Assembly: GCF_013155365.1 (NCBI RefSeq)
Contig: NZ_JABJRA010000002.1
Span: 248,001-312,000, forward strand
Origin: Nocardioides sp. zg-DK7169
GTDB lineage: Bacteria; Actinomycetota; Actinomycetes; Propionibacteriales; Nocardioidaceae
DNA length: 64,000 nucleotides
Reading direction: 5' to 3'
Part shown: piece by piece, positions 53,657 through 61,133 of the stretch
Layout of the letters: each line of letters opens with the position of its first letter
Position numbering within the stretch: position 1 is the first letter of the stretch
The notes under the pieces: model-generated
Told to the model about the DNA's origin: nothing
The model's database searches: none
What the model saw: the letters and a program-made list of their open reading frames with translations, nothing else
Made by a program: the position numbers and the translations under genes

Positions 53657-53679
53657 CTCCTCCCGCGCCGGGGGAGGAG
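53657..53679 (+). promoter_or_regulatory. Hairpin that pairs the Shine-Dalgarno sequence of the 53686 gene
   Basis: CTCCTCCC (53657-53664) is complementary to GGGAGGAG (53672-53679), which holds the ribosome-binding site, with a seven-base loop. In mRNA the site would be masked. Confidence 0.45.
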
Positions 53680-53685
53680 CGGTCC

Positions 53686-54228
53686 ATGGCCTGGGAGGAC
53701 GAGCTCTTCGCGGTGCTCGACGACCTCGAGCAGCAGGCCGGGGCGCTCTACGACGCCGAGCGGGCGCCCGAGGTGGCGGACCGGGCGCGCGCGGAGTACC
53801 GCTCGGTCACCCTCGCCGGCCGGCTGATGGCCTCCCTCGGCCACGACGTCGTGCTGGAGGTCGCGGGCGCCGGCCCGGTGGCCGGCCGCCTCGCGCGGGT
53901 GACGCCGACCTGGTGCCTGCTGACCGCGGCCGGCCAGGACCGGGTGGTGCTGCTCGGAGCGGTCCGGGCGGTCGAGGGGCTCTCGGAGCGAGCGGTGCCG
54001 GAGGTGGCCTGGTCGCCGCTGGCCCGGCTCGGGCTCGCCTCGGCGCTGCGTCGGCTCGCCGAGGCGGGGGAGCGCTGCGTGGTGGTGACGCGCGGCGCCA
54101 CGTCGTACGACGGCAGGCTGGGGCGCGTCGGTGCCGACTTCGTGGAGATCGAGACCGGCGCCGCGCGGCGGGTGCTGCTGCTGGCCTTCGACGCGATCGC
54201 GGTGGTGCAGTCGCGCGCGGAGGCCTGA
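53686..54228 (+). CDS. Actinobacterial protein of unknown function
   Basis: The 180-residue soluble protein has an N-terminal helix (WEDELFAVLDDLEQQAGALY), then ARAEYRSVTLAGRLMASLGH, and two similar beta-rich segments (LEVAGAGPVAGRLARVTPTW, VVVTRGATSYDGRLGRVGAD). The second ends DFVEIETGAARRVLLLAFDA; the pair looks like small Sm/SH3-like barrels. No catalytic motif is seen. ATG 53686 has a very strong GGAGGAG that lies in a hairpin. It is convergent with tatB. Confidence 0.7.
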   Translation: MAWEDELFAVLDDLEQQAGALYDAERAPEVADRARAEYRSVTLAGRLMASLGHDVVLEVAGAGPVAGRLARVTPTWCLLTAAGQDRVVLLGAVRAVEGLSERAVPEVAWSPLARLGLASALRRLAEAGERCVVVTRGATSYDGRLGRVGADFVEIETGAARRVLLLAFDAIAVVQSRAEA

Positions 54229-54247
54229 GCCACCGCGCGCGCTCGCC

Positions 54248-54577
54248 TCAGGTCGCGTCGGCGTCGTACGGCGGGAGCTCGCCGGGGGCGAGCGGGCGCA
54301 GGCCCCGGCGCTTCGGGGCAGCCGGCGCCGGGTCCTCCATCGCCTCGATGATGTGCTTGCGCACGATCGTGCGCGGGTCGAGGTCGGTCAGCTCGAGGTC
54401 GGCGTACTCCGGCCCGAGCTCCTCGCGCAGCTCGTCGCGCGCAGCGTTGGCGAAGGTCCGGGCCTTGCGCAGCATCCGGCCGGCCTGCTTGGCGAGCATC
54501 GGCAGCCGTTCGGGGCCGACCACGATGATCGCGACGAAGGCGATGACCGCCGCCTCGCCCAGGCCGATGCCGAACAC
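54248..54577 (-). CDS. tatB: Sec-independent translocase component TatB
   Basis: The 109-residue protein has one N-terminal membrane helix with the Tat hinge (FGIGLGEAAVIAFVAIIVVG, then PERLPML), an amphipathic helix (AGRMLRKARTFANAARDELR) and a polar tail. The ...GPERLP pattern and length favour TatB over TatA. It starts at GTG 54577, four bases after the mrp stop, in the mrp-led minus-strand group. tatA and tatC are not in the window. Confidence 0.9.
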   Translation of the reverse strand: MFGIGLGEAAVIAFVAIIVVGPERLPMLAKQAGRMLRKARTFANAARDELREELGPEYADLELTDLDPRTIVRKHIIEAMEDPAPAAPKRRGLRPLAPGELPPYDADAT

Positions 54578-54581
54578 GGGC

Positions 54582-55745
54582 TCAGAACTTGCTGGTCGGG
54601 GTGAGCCCCAGCTGGAGTCCCGCGAGACCGCGGCCGCGGCCGGCGAGGCGCTCGGCCACGTTGGTCAGGGCCTGCGCGGCGGGAGCGGTCGGGTTGCTCT
54701 CGACGATCGGCTTGCCGCTGTCCCCGCCCTCGCGCAGGGACATGTCGAGCGGGATCCGGCCCAGCAGCGGCACGTCGGCGCCGACGCGCTGCGAGAGCGT
54801 CGCAGCCACCCGCTCGCCACCGCCGGAGCCGAAGACCTCCAGACGGTGGTCCTTGCCCTCCTCGGCGCAGTGCGGGCAGGGCAGGTAGCTCATGTTCTCC
54901 ACGACGCCGACCACGCGCTGGTGCATCATCGAGGCCATCGTCCCGGCGCGCTCGGCGACCTCGGCGGCCGCCTCCTGCGGGGTCGTGACCACGACGACCT
55001 CGGTGCTGGGCAGGTGCTGGCCCAGGGAGATCGCGATGTCGCCGGTGCCCGGGGGCAGGTCGAGGAGCAGGACGTCGAGGTCGCCCCAGTAGACGTCGGC
55101 GAGCATCTGCACGAGCGCCCGGTCGAGCATCGGGCCGCGCCAGGCGACGACCTGGTCGCGGCGCGGCTTCAGCATGCCGATCGAGATGACGGAGACGCCG
55201 CTCGGCGTCGGGACGGGCATGATCAGGTCCTCGACCTGGGTGGGGCGGGCGTCGGCGACGCCGAGCATCGCCGGCACCGAGTGGCCGTAGATGTCGGCGT
55301 CGACCAGGCCGACCTTGAGGCCGAGGCCGGCCATCGCGATCGCGAGGTTGACCGTGACAGAGGACTTGCCGACACCGCCCTTGCCGCTGGCGATCGCGAA
55401 GACCTTGGTCAGCGAGCCGGGCTGGGCGAAGGGGATCTCGCGCTGGGCCTTGCCGTCGGCGAGCACGGTGCGCAGGTTCGCGCGCTGGTCGTCGCTCATC
55501 ACGCCGAGCTCGAGGTCGACTCCGGAGATGCCGGGCACCCGGGTGACGGCGGCGGTGACGTCGCGCTCGATGGTGCTCTTCAGCGGACAGCCCGCGACGG
55601 TCAGCAGGACCTTGACGTCCACCTTGCCGGTGTCGTCGACCGTGACCGCGTCGACCATGCCGAGGTCGGTGATGGGCCGCTTGATCTCGGGGTCGTTGAC
55701 CGTGGCGAGCGCGGCGCGGACCTGCTCCAGCAGAGAGGTGCTCAT
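54582..55745 (-). CDS. mrp: Mrp/NBP35-type iron-sulfur carrier P-loop ATPase
   Basis: The 387-residue protein has an N-terminal DUF59 domain (1-95, AGCPLKSTIERDVTAAV), a deviant Walker A SGKGGVGKS (120-128), LLLDLPPGTGD near 226-236, and the cluster-binding CPHC (C290, C293). Mrp/ApbC proteins bind and transfer [4Fe-4S] clusters to apo-enzymes. Demand here may come from the WhiB-type regulator and other Fe-S proteins. It is followed by tatB after four bases. Confidence 0.95.
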   Translation of the reverse strand: MSTSLLEQVRAALATVNDPEIKRPITDLGMVDAVTVDDTGKVDVKVLLTVAGCPLKSTIERDVTAAVTRVPGISGVDLELGVMSDDQRANLRTVLADGKAQREIPFAQPGSLTKVFAIASGKGGVGKSSVTVNLAIAMAGLGLKVGLVDADIYGHSVPAMLGVADARPTQVEDLIMPVPTPSGVSVISIGMLKPRRDQVVAWRGPMLDRALVQMLADVYWGDLDVLLLDLPPGTGDIAISLGQHLPSTEVVVVTTPQEAAAEVAERAGTMASMMHQRVVGVVENMSYLPCPHCAEEGKDHRLEVFGSGGGERVAATLSQRVGADVPLLGRIPLDMSLREGGDSGKPIVESNPTAPAAQALTNVAERLAGRGRGLAGLQLGLTPTSKF

Positions 55746-55756
55746 GATGCCCGATT

Positions 55757-56335
55757 CTAGGTGGTGGGCGGCTGTGCACCGTCATTGGTGCGCCGCGCGG
55801 AACCGGGCCCGGCACCGCGGCCGTCGGGGCGGGCCTCGTCGCGGTCCCCGCTGCGGTCGTCGAGCTCGTGGAGCAGGGCACGCAGCTCCGAGCGCAGGTA
55901 GTCACGGGTGACGACCTCGCTGACCCCCATCCGCAGCGACGCGACCTCCCGGGCGAGGAACTCCATGTCGGCGTGGGCGCGGGCGTCGGCCTGACGGTCC
56001 TGCTCGGCGATCACCCGGTCGCGGGCCTCCTGGCGGTTCTGCGCCAGCAGGATGAGCGGTGCGGCGTACGACGCCTGCAGGCTCAGGATCAGGGTGAGGA
56101 AGATGTAGGGGTAGTTGTCCCACTTCCACTCGTCCGGGGCCAGCCAGTTCCACACGATCCAGACCGTGACGAAGACCGTCATCCAGATCAGGAACCGCGC
56201 GGTGCCCATGAAGCGGGCGAACTGCTCGGCGAAGACCCCGAACGTGTCGGAGTCGTACGACGGGCGCCGCACCAGGGTGCGCTTGGTGTCGCGCGGCGTG
56301 TCGAGACGGGCGCGGGAGCCTCGGGACTCAGCCAC
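55757..56335 (-). CDS. DUF1003 membrane protein
   Basis: The 192-residue protein has the DUF1003 core: FGVFAEQFARFMGTARFLIW, two membrane helices (about 48-66 and 78-98; VFVTVWIVWNWLAP, YPYIFLTLILSLQASYAAPL) and LLAQNRQEARDRVIAEQDRQ leading into a coiled coil. The function is unknown. GTG 56335 overlaps the end of the MgtE-N/CBS gene by eight bases; the two are a conserved pair. Confidence 0.92.
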   Translation of the reverse strand: MAESRGSRARLDTPRDTKRTLVRRPSYDSDTFGVFAEQFARFMGTARFLIWMTVFVTVWIVWNWLAPDEWKWDNYPYIFLTLILSLQASYAAPLILLAQNRQEARDRVIAEQDRQADARAHADMEFLAREVASLRMGVSEVVTRDYLRSELRALLHELDDRSGDRDEARPDGRGAGPGSARRTNDGAQPPTT

Positions 56336-57575
56336 GGCGCACCGCCTGGTCGCGCCAGCCCTCGGGGAGCATGTGGTCGAGCAGGTCGTCGACGGTCACC
56401 GCGCCGAGCAGGTGGCCGTTCTCGTCGACGACCGGCGCCGCCACGAGGTTGTACGTCGCGAGGTGCGCGGCGACCTCGTCGATGGTGGCTGCGGGGCGCA
56501 GGTTCGCCATGGAGTCGTCGAGCACGCCGGCGACCAGGGTGGAGGGCGGCTCGCGCAGCAGCCGCTGGATGTGGGCGACGCCCAGCAGCCGGCCGGTGGG
56601 GGTCTCCAGGGGCTGACGGCACACGTAGACCAGCGCGGCAAGGGCCGGGGTCAGGTCGGGGTTGCGCACGTGGGCGAGGGCATCGGCGACGGTCGCGTCC
56701 GGGCCGAGGATCACCGGCTCCGGCGTCATCATCGCGCCGGCGGTGTTCTCCAGGTAGGACATCAGCCGGCGCACGTCCTTCGCCTCCTCCGGCTCCATCA
56801 GCTCCAGGAGCGCGGAGGCGGTCTCGGGGGGCAGCTCGGCGATCAGGTCGGCGGCGTCGTCGGCCGACATCTCCTCGAGGACGTCGGCGGCCCGCTCGTC
56901 CTCGAGGCGGCTGAGGATCTCGACCTGGTCCTCCTCCGGCAGCTCCTCCAGGACGTCGGCGAGCCGCTCGTCGTCGAGCGCGGCCACGACCGCGGCGCGC
57001 CGCTCGGCGGGGAGCGCGTGGATGGTGTTGGCGGCGTCGGCTGCGCGCATCTCGTTGAGGGCGTGCAGCAGGTGGGTGGCGCCCTGGGTGTCGTCGCGGC
57101 GGGTCAGGCCCTCGAGGTCGCGCCAGTCCACGACGTAGGTCTGCCCGCGCCGGCGCAGCCCCTTGGCGGGGCCCTGCACGGCGACCCGGCTGAGCACCCA
57201 GTCGCGGTTGCGGGCCTGCTCCATCGCCACGTCGTACACCGTGCCGACGACGCCGGTGGGGACCACCCGCACCTCGCGGTCCAGCATCTGCCCGATCACG
57301 AGGGTCTCGGTGGAGCGCTGCTCGAAGCGGCGCATGTTGAGCAGGCCGGTCGTGTAGACCTGCCCGGCGTCGATGTTGGTGACCCGGGTCATCGGGACGA
57401 AGATCCGGCGCCGGCCGAAGACCTCGGCGACCATGCCCAGCACGCGCGGCTGGCTGGCCTCCGAGCGGATCGCCACCACCAGGTCGCGGACCTTGCCGAC
57501 CTGGTCGCCCCGCGGGTCGAAGATCGGGAGGCCGACCAGACGTGCCGCGTAGACGCGGGAGGGGGCGGTGCTCAC
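56328..57575 (-). CDS. MgtE N-terminal/CBS-domain protein without a transporter domain
   Basis: The 415-residue cytosolic protein has an N-terminal PRC-barrel-like region (VGLPIFDPRGDQVGKVRDLV, then a second copy around VGTVYDVAMEQARNRDW). The MgtE intracellular N domain follows (about 200-280; LPAERRAAVVAALDDERLAD, VLEELPEEDQVEILSRLEDE), then two CBS domains (about 285-405; AGAMMTPEPVILGPDATVAD). The membrane channel of MgtE is missing, so it probably acts as a Mg2+ or nucleotide sensor, perhaps on the DUF1003 partner encoded next. The start is GTG 57575. Confidence 0.88.
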   Translation of the reverse strand: MSTAPSRVYAARLVGLPIFDPRGDQVGKVRDLVVAIRSEASQPRVLGMVAEVFGRRRIFVPMTRVTNIDAGQVYTTGLLNMRRFEQRSTETLVIGQMLDREVRVVPTGVVGTVYDVAMEQARNRDWVLSRVAVQGPAKGLRRRGQTYVVDWRDLEGLTRRDDTQGATHLLHALNEMRAADAANTIHALPAERRAAVVAALDDERLADVLEELPEEDQVEILSRLEDERAADVLEEMSADDAADLIAELPPETASALLELMEPEEAKDVRRLMSYLENTAGAMMTPEPVILGPDATVADALAHVRNPDLTPALAALVYVCRQPLETPTGRLLGVAHIQRLLREPPSTLVAGVLDDSMANLRPAATIDEVAAHLATYNLVAAPVVDENGHLLGAVTVDDLLDHMLPEGWRDQAVRRG

Positions 57576-57634
57576 GAGGCCTCAGGTTACCGGTCCGCCC
57601 CCTCGTCATGCGGCTGCCGGGTCCGGCCCGGTCG

Positions 57635-57722
57635 CCCTGGGTGGGCCCTGGGTGGGCCCTGAGTGGACCTGGTGTGGACGTGGCGCGGACGTGGCGCGGA
57701 CGTGGCGCGGACGTGGCGCGGG
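57635..57722. repeat. Eight tandem 11-bp repeats upstream of an EEP-nuclease gene
   Basis: Eight contiguous 11-base units: CCCTGGGTGGG twice, CCCTGAGTGGA, CCTGGTGTGGA, CGTGGCGCGGA three times, CGTGGCGCGGG. All keep the TGG..GG(A/G) core. The array ends five bases before the TAGAGT box (57728-57733) of the 57772 gene. Confidence 0.85.
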
Positions 57723-57727
57723 CCACG

Positions 57728-57733
57728 TAGAGT
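57728..57733 (+). promoter_or_regulatory. -10 box of the 57772 gene
   Basis: TAGAGT 38 bases before the ATG, immediately downstream of the 11-bp repeat array. Confidence 0.4.
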
Positions 57734-57771
57734 GGTGCCCCGCTGCCGGGGGCTCGGGAGGAAGTGCAGGC

Positions 57772-58824
57772 ATGTCAGGACGCAGACGAGGGACCACGCC
57801 GGGGCGCGGGGCCCGCTCCGCGAGCACGGCGGTCGTCGTCCTGGTCGTGGCGAGCATCTGCCTGGGGGTGCTGGTGTGGGCCGGCAGCCGCGGCTCCGCC
57901 CCGGAGGCGTACGTCGCGCACGTCTCGCCCGCCGTCCAGAGGACCCCCACGCCGACCGTCTCGAGCCCGCCCGAGCGGCAGCGGATCGTGCCGGGGGTGA
58001 CCTTCGTGCGGGCCCCCGACCCGGCCAAGCGGGCCCGGGCGCGCGAGCTGCGCCGCCTCGCGGAGCTCGCGGCGCTGCAGGACCAGCCGTTCACGTTCCG
58101 GGTGAGCTCGTTCAACATCCTCGGGCACGGCCACACCACCGTTCGGGGCAACAAGCCCCACTACGCCGACGGTCCCCAGCGGATGCGCTGGGCGATCGAC
58201 ATCTTGAACGGCGCCGGCGTCACGGTGGCCGGGCTCCAGGAGTACGAGGTCCCGCAGCACCAGGTGCTGACCTCGAGCCCGGGCTGGGAGGTCTTCCCCG
58301 GCCTCCAGCTCGGCAACCCGGCGCTGGCCAACTCGATCGTGTGGCGCAGCGAGGTCTGGGAGCTCGTCGAGGGCCACACCATCGACATCCCGTACTTCCA
58401 CGGCCAGCCGAAGCCGATGCCGTACGCCCTGCTGCGCCACCGGGAGAGCGGGCGCGAGGTCTGGTTCGCCAACTTCCACAACCCCGCCAGCACCCGCGGC
58501 CCGGCCGGGCACCTGCGCGCCGAGGCCACCCGCCGCGAGACCGACCTGGCCGCCCGCCTCACCGCGGGCGGTACGCCGCTGGTCCTGACCGGCGACATGA
58601 ACGACAAGCGGGACTTCTTCTGCACGATGACCCGCGGCGCCCCGATGCGCGCGGCCAACGGCGGCTCCACCGGCCCCGAGTGCGTGCTCCCGCCGGACCC
58701 GCGGATCGACTGGATCATGGGCTCGCTGGACATCACCTTCAGCGACTACGCCGCCGACCGGGGTGGTCTGGTCCCGCGCACCACCGACCACCCCTTCGTG
58801 CACGCCACCGCCACGGTGGGCTGA
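57772..58824 (+). CDS. Exported endonuclease/exonuclease/phosphatase-family protein
   Basis: The 350-residue protein has a basic N-terminus and one signal/anchor helix (about 20-40). A Pro/Thr-rich spacer and an EEP domain (about 108-350) follow with FNILGHGHTT, GLQEYE (catalytic Glu), TGDMNDK, PRIDWIMG and a final TDHPFV (Asp-His pair). It may hydrolyse extracellular nucleic acid or phosphodiesters. It is clearly paralogous to the EEP half of the 60853 gene, which faces it tail to tail. ATG 57772 has GGGAGGAAG upstream. Confidence 0.85.
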   Translation: MSGRRRGTTPGRGARSASTAVVVLVVASICLGVLVWAGSRGSAPEAYVAHVSPAVQRTPTPTVSSPPERQRIVPGVTFVRAPDPAKRARARELRRLAELAALQDQPFTFRVSSFNILGHGHTTVRGNKPHYADGPQRMRWAIDILNGAGVTVAGLQEYEVPQHQVLTSSPGWEVFPGLQLGNPALANSIVWRSEVWELVEGHTIDIPYFHGQPKPMPYALLRHRESGREVWFANFHNPASTRGPAGHLRAEATRRETDLAARLTAGGTPLVLTGDMNDKRDFFCTMTRGAPMRAANGGSTGPECVLPPDPRIDWIMGSLDITFSDYAADRGGLVPRTTDHPFVHATATVG

Positions 58825-58871
58825 GCCCGACCGGTTCGTCGGTGGGTGGCTGGGTGCCTGCGGCCCCCACG

Positions 58872-58935
58872 CGATAGTCCGCCACACAGGTGTCGGGAAT
58901 CGACCTCGACACGACACCTGTGTGGCGGACTATCG
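58872..58935. repeat. Perfect 24-bp inverted repeat between convergent genes
   Basis: 58872-58895 (CGATAGTCCGCCACACAGGT..) is the exact reverse complement of 58912-58935, with a 16-base loop. It lies midway between the two convergent EEP genes (gap 58825-58984). It could be a bidirectional terminator or a dispersed palindromic repeat. Confidence 0.85.
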
Positions 58936-58984
58936 GCCACCCGCACCACCCCCGTCAGACAGAGGCGGTACGGGTCAACCGGGT

Positions 58985-60853
58985 CTAGCGGGCTGCGACG
59001 AAGACGTTGAAGGCCTGGTTGGCGTTGAACCGGCTGCCCGGGATCGCGGGCAGCCGCAGCAGGGCGTTGGCCAGGTTGGCGACCATGCCGGTGCGGATCG
59101 GCTGGGTGCGGGCGCCGTACCCGACCTGCTTGTTGCCGGGGGAGACGTAGCCGGGGTTGATCGAGTACAGCTCGGCGCCGGGGACCACGTTGCTGCCCCA
59201 GACCAGCAGCGGCACCTTGTAGTGCACGGGCCGCAGCGGCTTCCCGGGCTTGCGCTGGGCGCCGGAGTCGGAGGTCACGACCACGACCGTGCCGGTGCGC
59301 AGGCGCTCGTCGGCGGCGATGGTGTCCAGGATCGTGCCGATGCTGCGGTCGACCCGGGTCAGCGCGGCCTGGTACTGCTTGCCGTGCCAGCCGTGCGCGC
59401 GGCCGGCGGTGGCGACCGAGCCGAGGTGGGCGACGGTGTACTCCGGGGCGTCGCCGGCCAGCATCGCAGCCAGGGCACGGCCCAGCGCCGCGTCGTCGGG
59501 GTGCCGCTGGACGAGGTCGATCTTCGCGCGGCCGTTGTCGACGCCGTACGGGTCGGCGCCGCCGTTCGCGGCGTCCCAGCTGCGCGCGATCAGCGCGGTG
59601 CGGGGATGGGTCGAGAGCAGGGCGGTGCGCAGCCCGAAGTTGTGGACCAGGTCGAAGGTGCTGGAGACGTAGCGCCCGGAGGCGGCCTGGACGGTGGTGC
59701 CGGTGTCGCGGTTCCAGATCACGCCGTGGCCCTCCTGCTGCGCCTTCACCCGGCGCCCGGTCACCATGCTGACCAGGTTCGGCAGCCCGGTGATCCGCTC
59801 GACGGCGGTGCGGGCGTTGAAGGTGAAGGCGCCCTCGCGCTGCATGCGCTGCAGGTGCGGGGCAGCTGCGCCGGCCTTGCGCAGCCCGCGCGAGGTCAGC
59901 CCCTCGACGTCGATGACGACGACCCGCTCGACCGGGTTCTCCTGCACCGCCGGGGCGGGGAGGTTGACCAGCGCGGAGATCAGCGGGTGGTCGCTGGCCT
60001 TGCGGACCAGCGCGTCCTGGAGCACCCGGTAGCCGGTGAACGGCGCGTCGGGGGTGCCCAGCACCCAGTCGATGCGCGGCGACGGCGGGAGCGTGCAGAC
60101 GCCGTCCACGTTGCTGCCGCCGTTGGCGGCGACCATGCCGGTGCCGGCGGTGAAGGGGCAGAAGAAGTTGGGCTTGTCGTTCATGTCGCCGGTGACCACG
60201 ACGGGGATCTCCGGGGACTGCGCCCGCAGGTCGTTGACGAGCTTGATCATCAGGCGCACGGCGCGGTCGCGCAGGTGCTGGGCGGGCCCGCGGGTGCTGG
60301 CCGGGTTGTGGGTGTTGAAGACGTACATCAGCTGCCCGGTCTCGACGTGGCGCAGCAGCACCAGCGGGCGCGGCAGCATCTGCCCGCCGAAGTAGGGCAG
60401 GTTCACGTGGGTGCCGGAGACCAGGCTCCAGCGGTCCTTGCGCCACGCGATGGTGTTGTTGATCTGCGCGTTGGTGCCGCTCGCGGCCGGGAACATGCTC
60501 CAGGTGGAGCCGCGCAGCGCCGCGAAGCGGTTGTACTGCGGGCGCTCGAACTCCTGGAAGCCGACGACCTCGGCGCCCTCCGCCTCGATCGCCTGGACCG
60601 CCCAGGTCATCCGGGGCCCGCTCGGGTCGAAGTGGGGCTTGTTGCCCTTCGGGGTGGTGTGGCCGTGGCCCAGCACGTTGAAGGTGGCGACGCGCGACAC
60701 GGTGGCGGCCGCGGGCTGCTCGGTGAGCCGGGCCCGCTTGGCACTCGCCTCCCCGGCGCCGGCGAGGGTCAGCCCGGTGGCCACGAGGAGCAGGGCCAGG
60801 GCGGCGAGCGCGGGGCGCAGCGCAGGTCGGTACACGGTGTCGAACGGGTTCAT
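58985..60853 (-). CDS. Secreted EEP nuclease-like / alkaline-phosphatase-superfamily fusion
   Basis: The 622-residue protein has a signal peptide (about 1-37, ALLLVATGLTLAGAGEASA). An EEP domain spans about 50-310 (FNVLGHGHTT, FQEFER, VTGDMNDKPN, PRIDWVLG, SDHPLI). A second domain spans about 320-620 and resembles type I phosphodiesterase/nucleotide pyrophosphatases (VVVIDVEGLTSRGL, ITGLPNLVSMVTGR, TVVVVTSDSGAQRKPGKPLR, HYKVPLLVWG). In that domain the usual DHG metal histidine reads DSG. It may degrade extracellular nucleotides or DNA for phosphate. ATG 60853 is preferred; GTG 60871 is an alternative. It is divergent from the acyl-CoA dehydrogenase gene. Confidence 0.82.
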   Translation of the reverse strand: MNPFDTVYRPALRPALAALALLLVATGLTLAGAGEASAKRARLTEQPAAATVSRVATFNVLGHGHTTPKGNKPHFDPSGPRMTWAVQAIEAEGAEVVGFQEFERPQYNRFAALRGSTWSMFPAASGTNAQINNTIAWRKDRWSLVSGTHVNLPYFGGQMLPRPLVLLRHVETGQLMYVFNTHNPASTRGPAQHLRDRAVRLMIKLVNDLRAQSPEIPVVVTGDMNDKPNFFCPFTAGTGMVAANGGSNVDGVCTLPPSPRIDWVLGTPDAPFTGYRVLQDALVRKASDHPLISALVNLPAPAVQENPVERVVVIDVEGLTSRGLRKAGAAAPHLQRMQREGAFTFNARTAVERITGLPNLVSMVTGRRVKAQQEGHGVIWNRDTGTTVQAASGRYVSSTFDLVHNFGLRTALLSTHPRTALIARSWDAANGGADPYGVDNGRAKIDLVQRHPDDAALGRALAAMLAGDAPEYTVAHLGSVATAGRAHGWHGKQYQAALTRVDRSIGTILDTIAADERLRTGTVVVVTSDSGAQRKPGKPLRPVHYKVPLLVWGSNVVPGAELYSINPGYVSPGNKQVGYGARTQPIRTGMVANLANALLRLPAIPGSRFNANQAFNVFVAAR

Positions 60854-60970
60854 CTGGCCTGCCTCTGCCACGGGGTGTCAGGTGGGTGCGCAGGCCGCGG
60901 GAGGGCGTCCGGTGGGGCCTGCGGGACCAGTGTGACGAGTGTGAACATCGGCGCGCCAGCCGAACGGATG

Positions 60971-60990
60971 AACTACAAGGGTGTAGTTTC
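60971..60990. promoter_or_regulatory. Palindromic operator-like site in a divergent promoter region
   Basis: AACTACAAGGGTGTAGTTTC: inverted repeat AACTACA/TGTAGTT with four bases between. It matches 16 of 20 positions of the site at 11221-11240. A half-site GAAACTAC recurs at 61036-61043. The region lies between the starts at 60853 (minus) and 61134 (plus), so it may serve either gene. Confidence 0.5.
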
Positions 60991-61133
60991 CGCCGCCACG
61001 CTCAGCGGAGCGGTGTGAGGTCGATCATGTCGCCCGAAACTACCCGCCGGTACGCTCCGCGGTGGTACGCCGTACCAGCCAAGCCATCGTCCGGCCCGCC
61101 TCGCGGGCGGGGCCACTGCGGAGGAGTGTGACC

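Noticed and set aside
61020-61070. Possible small gene between the divergent promoters at 60854-61133
   Set aside because: Short frames there have no ribosome-binding site or sensible composition; the region is better read as regulatory.
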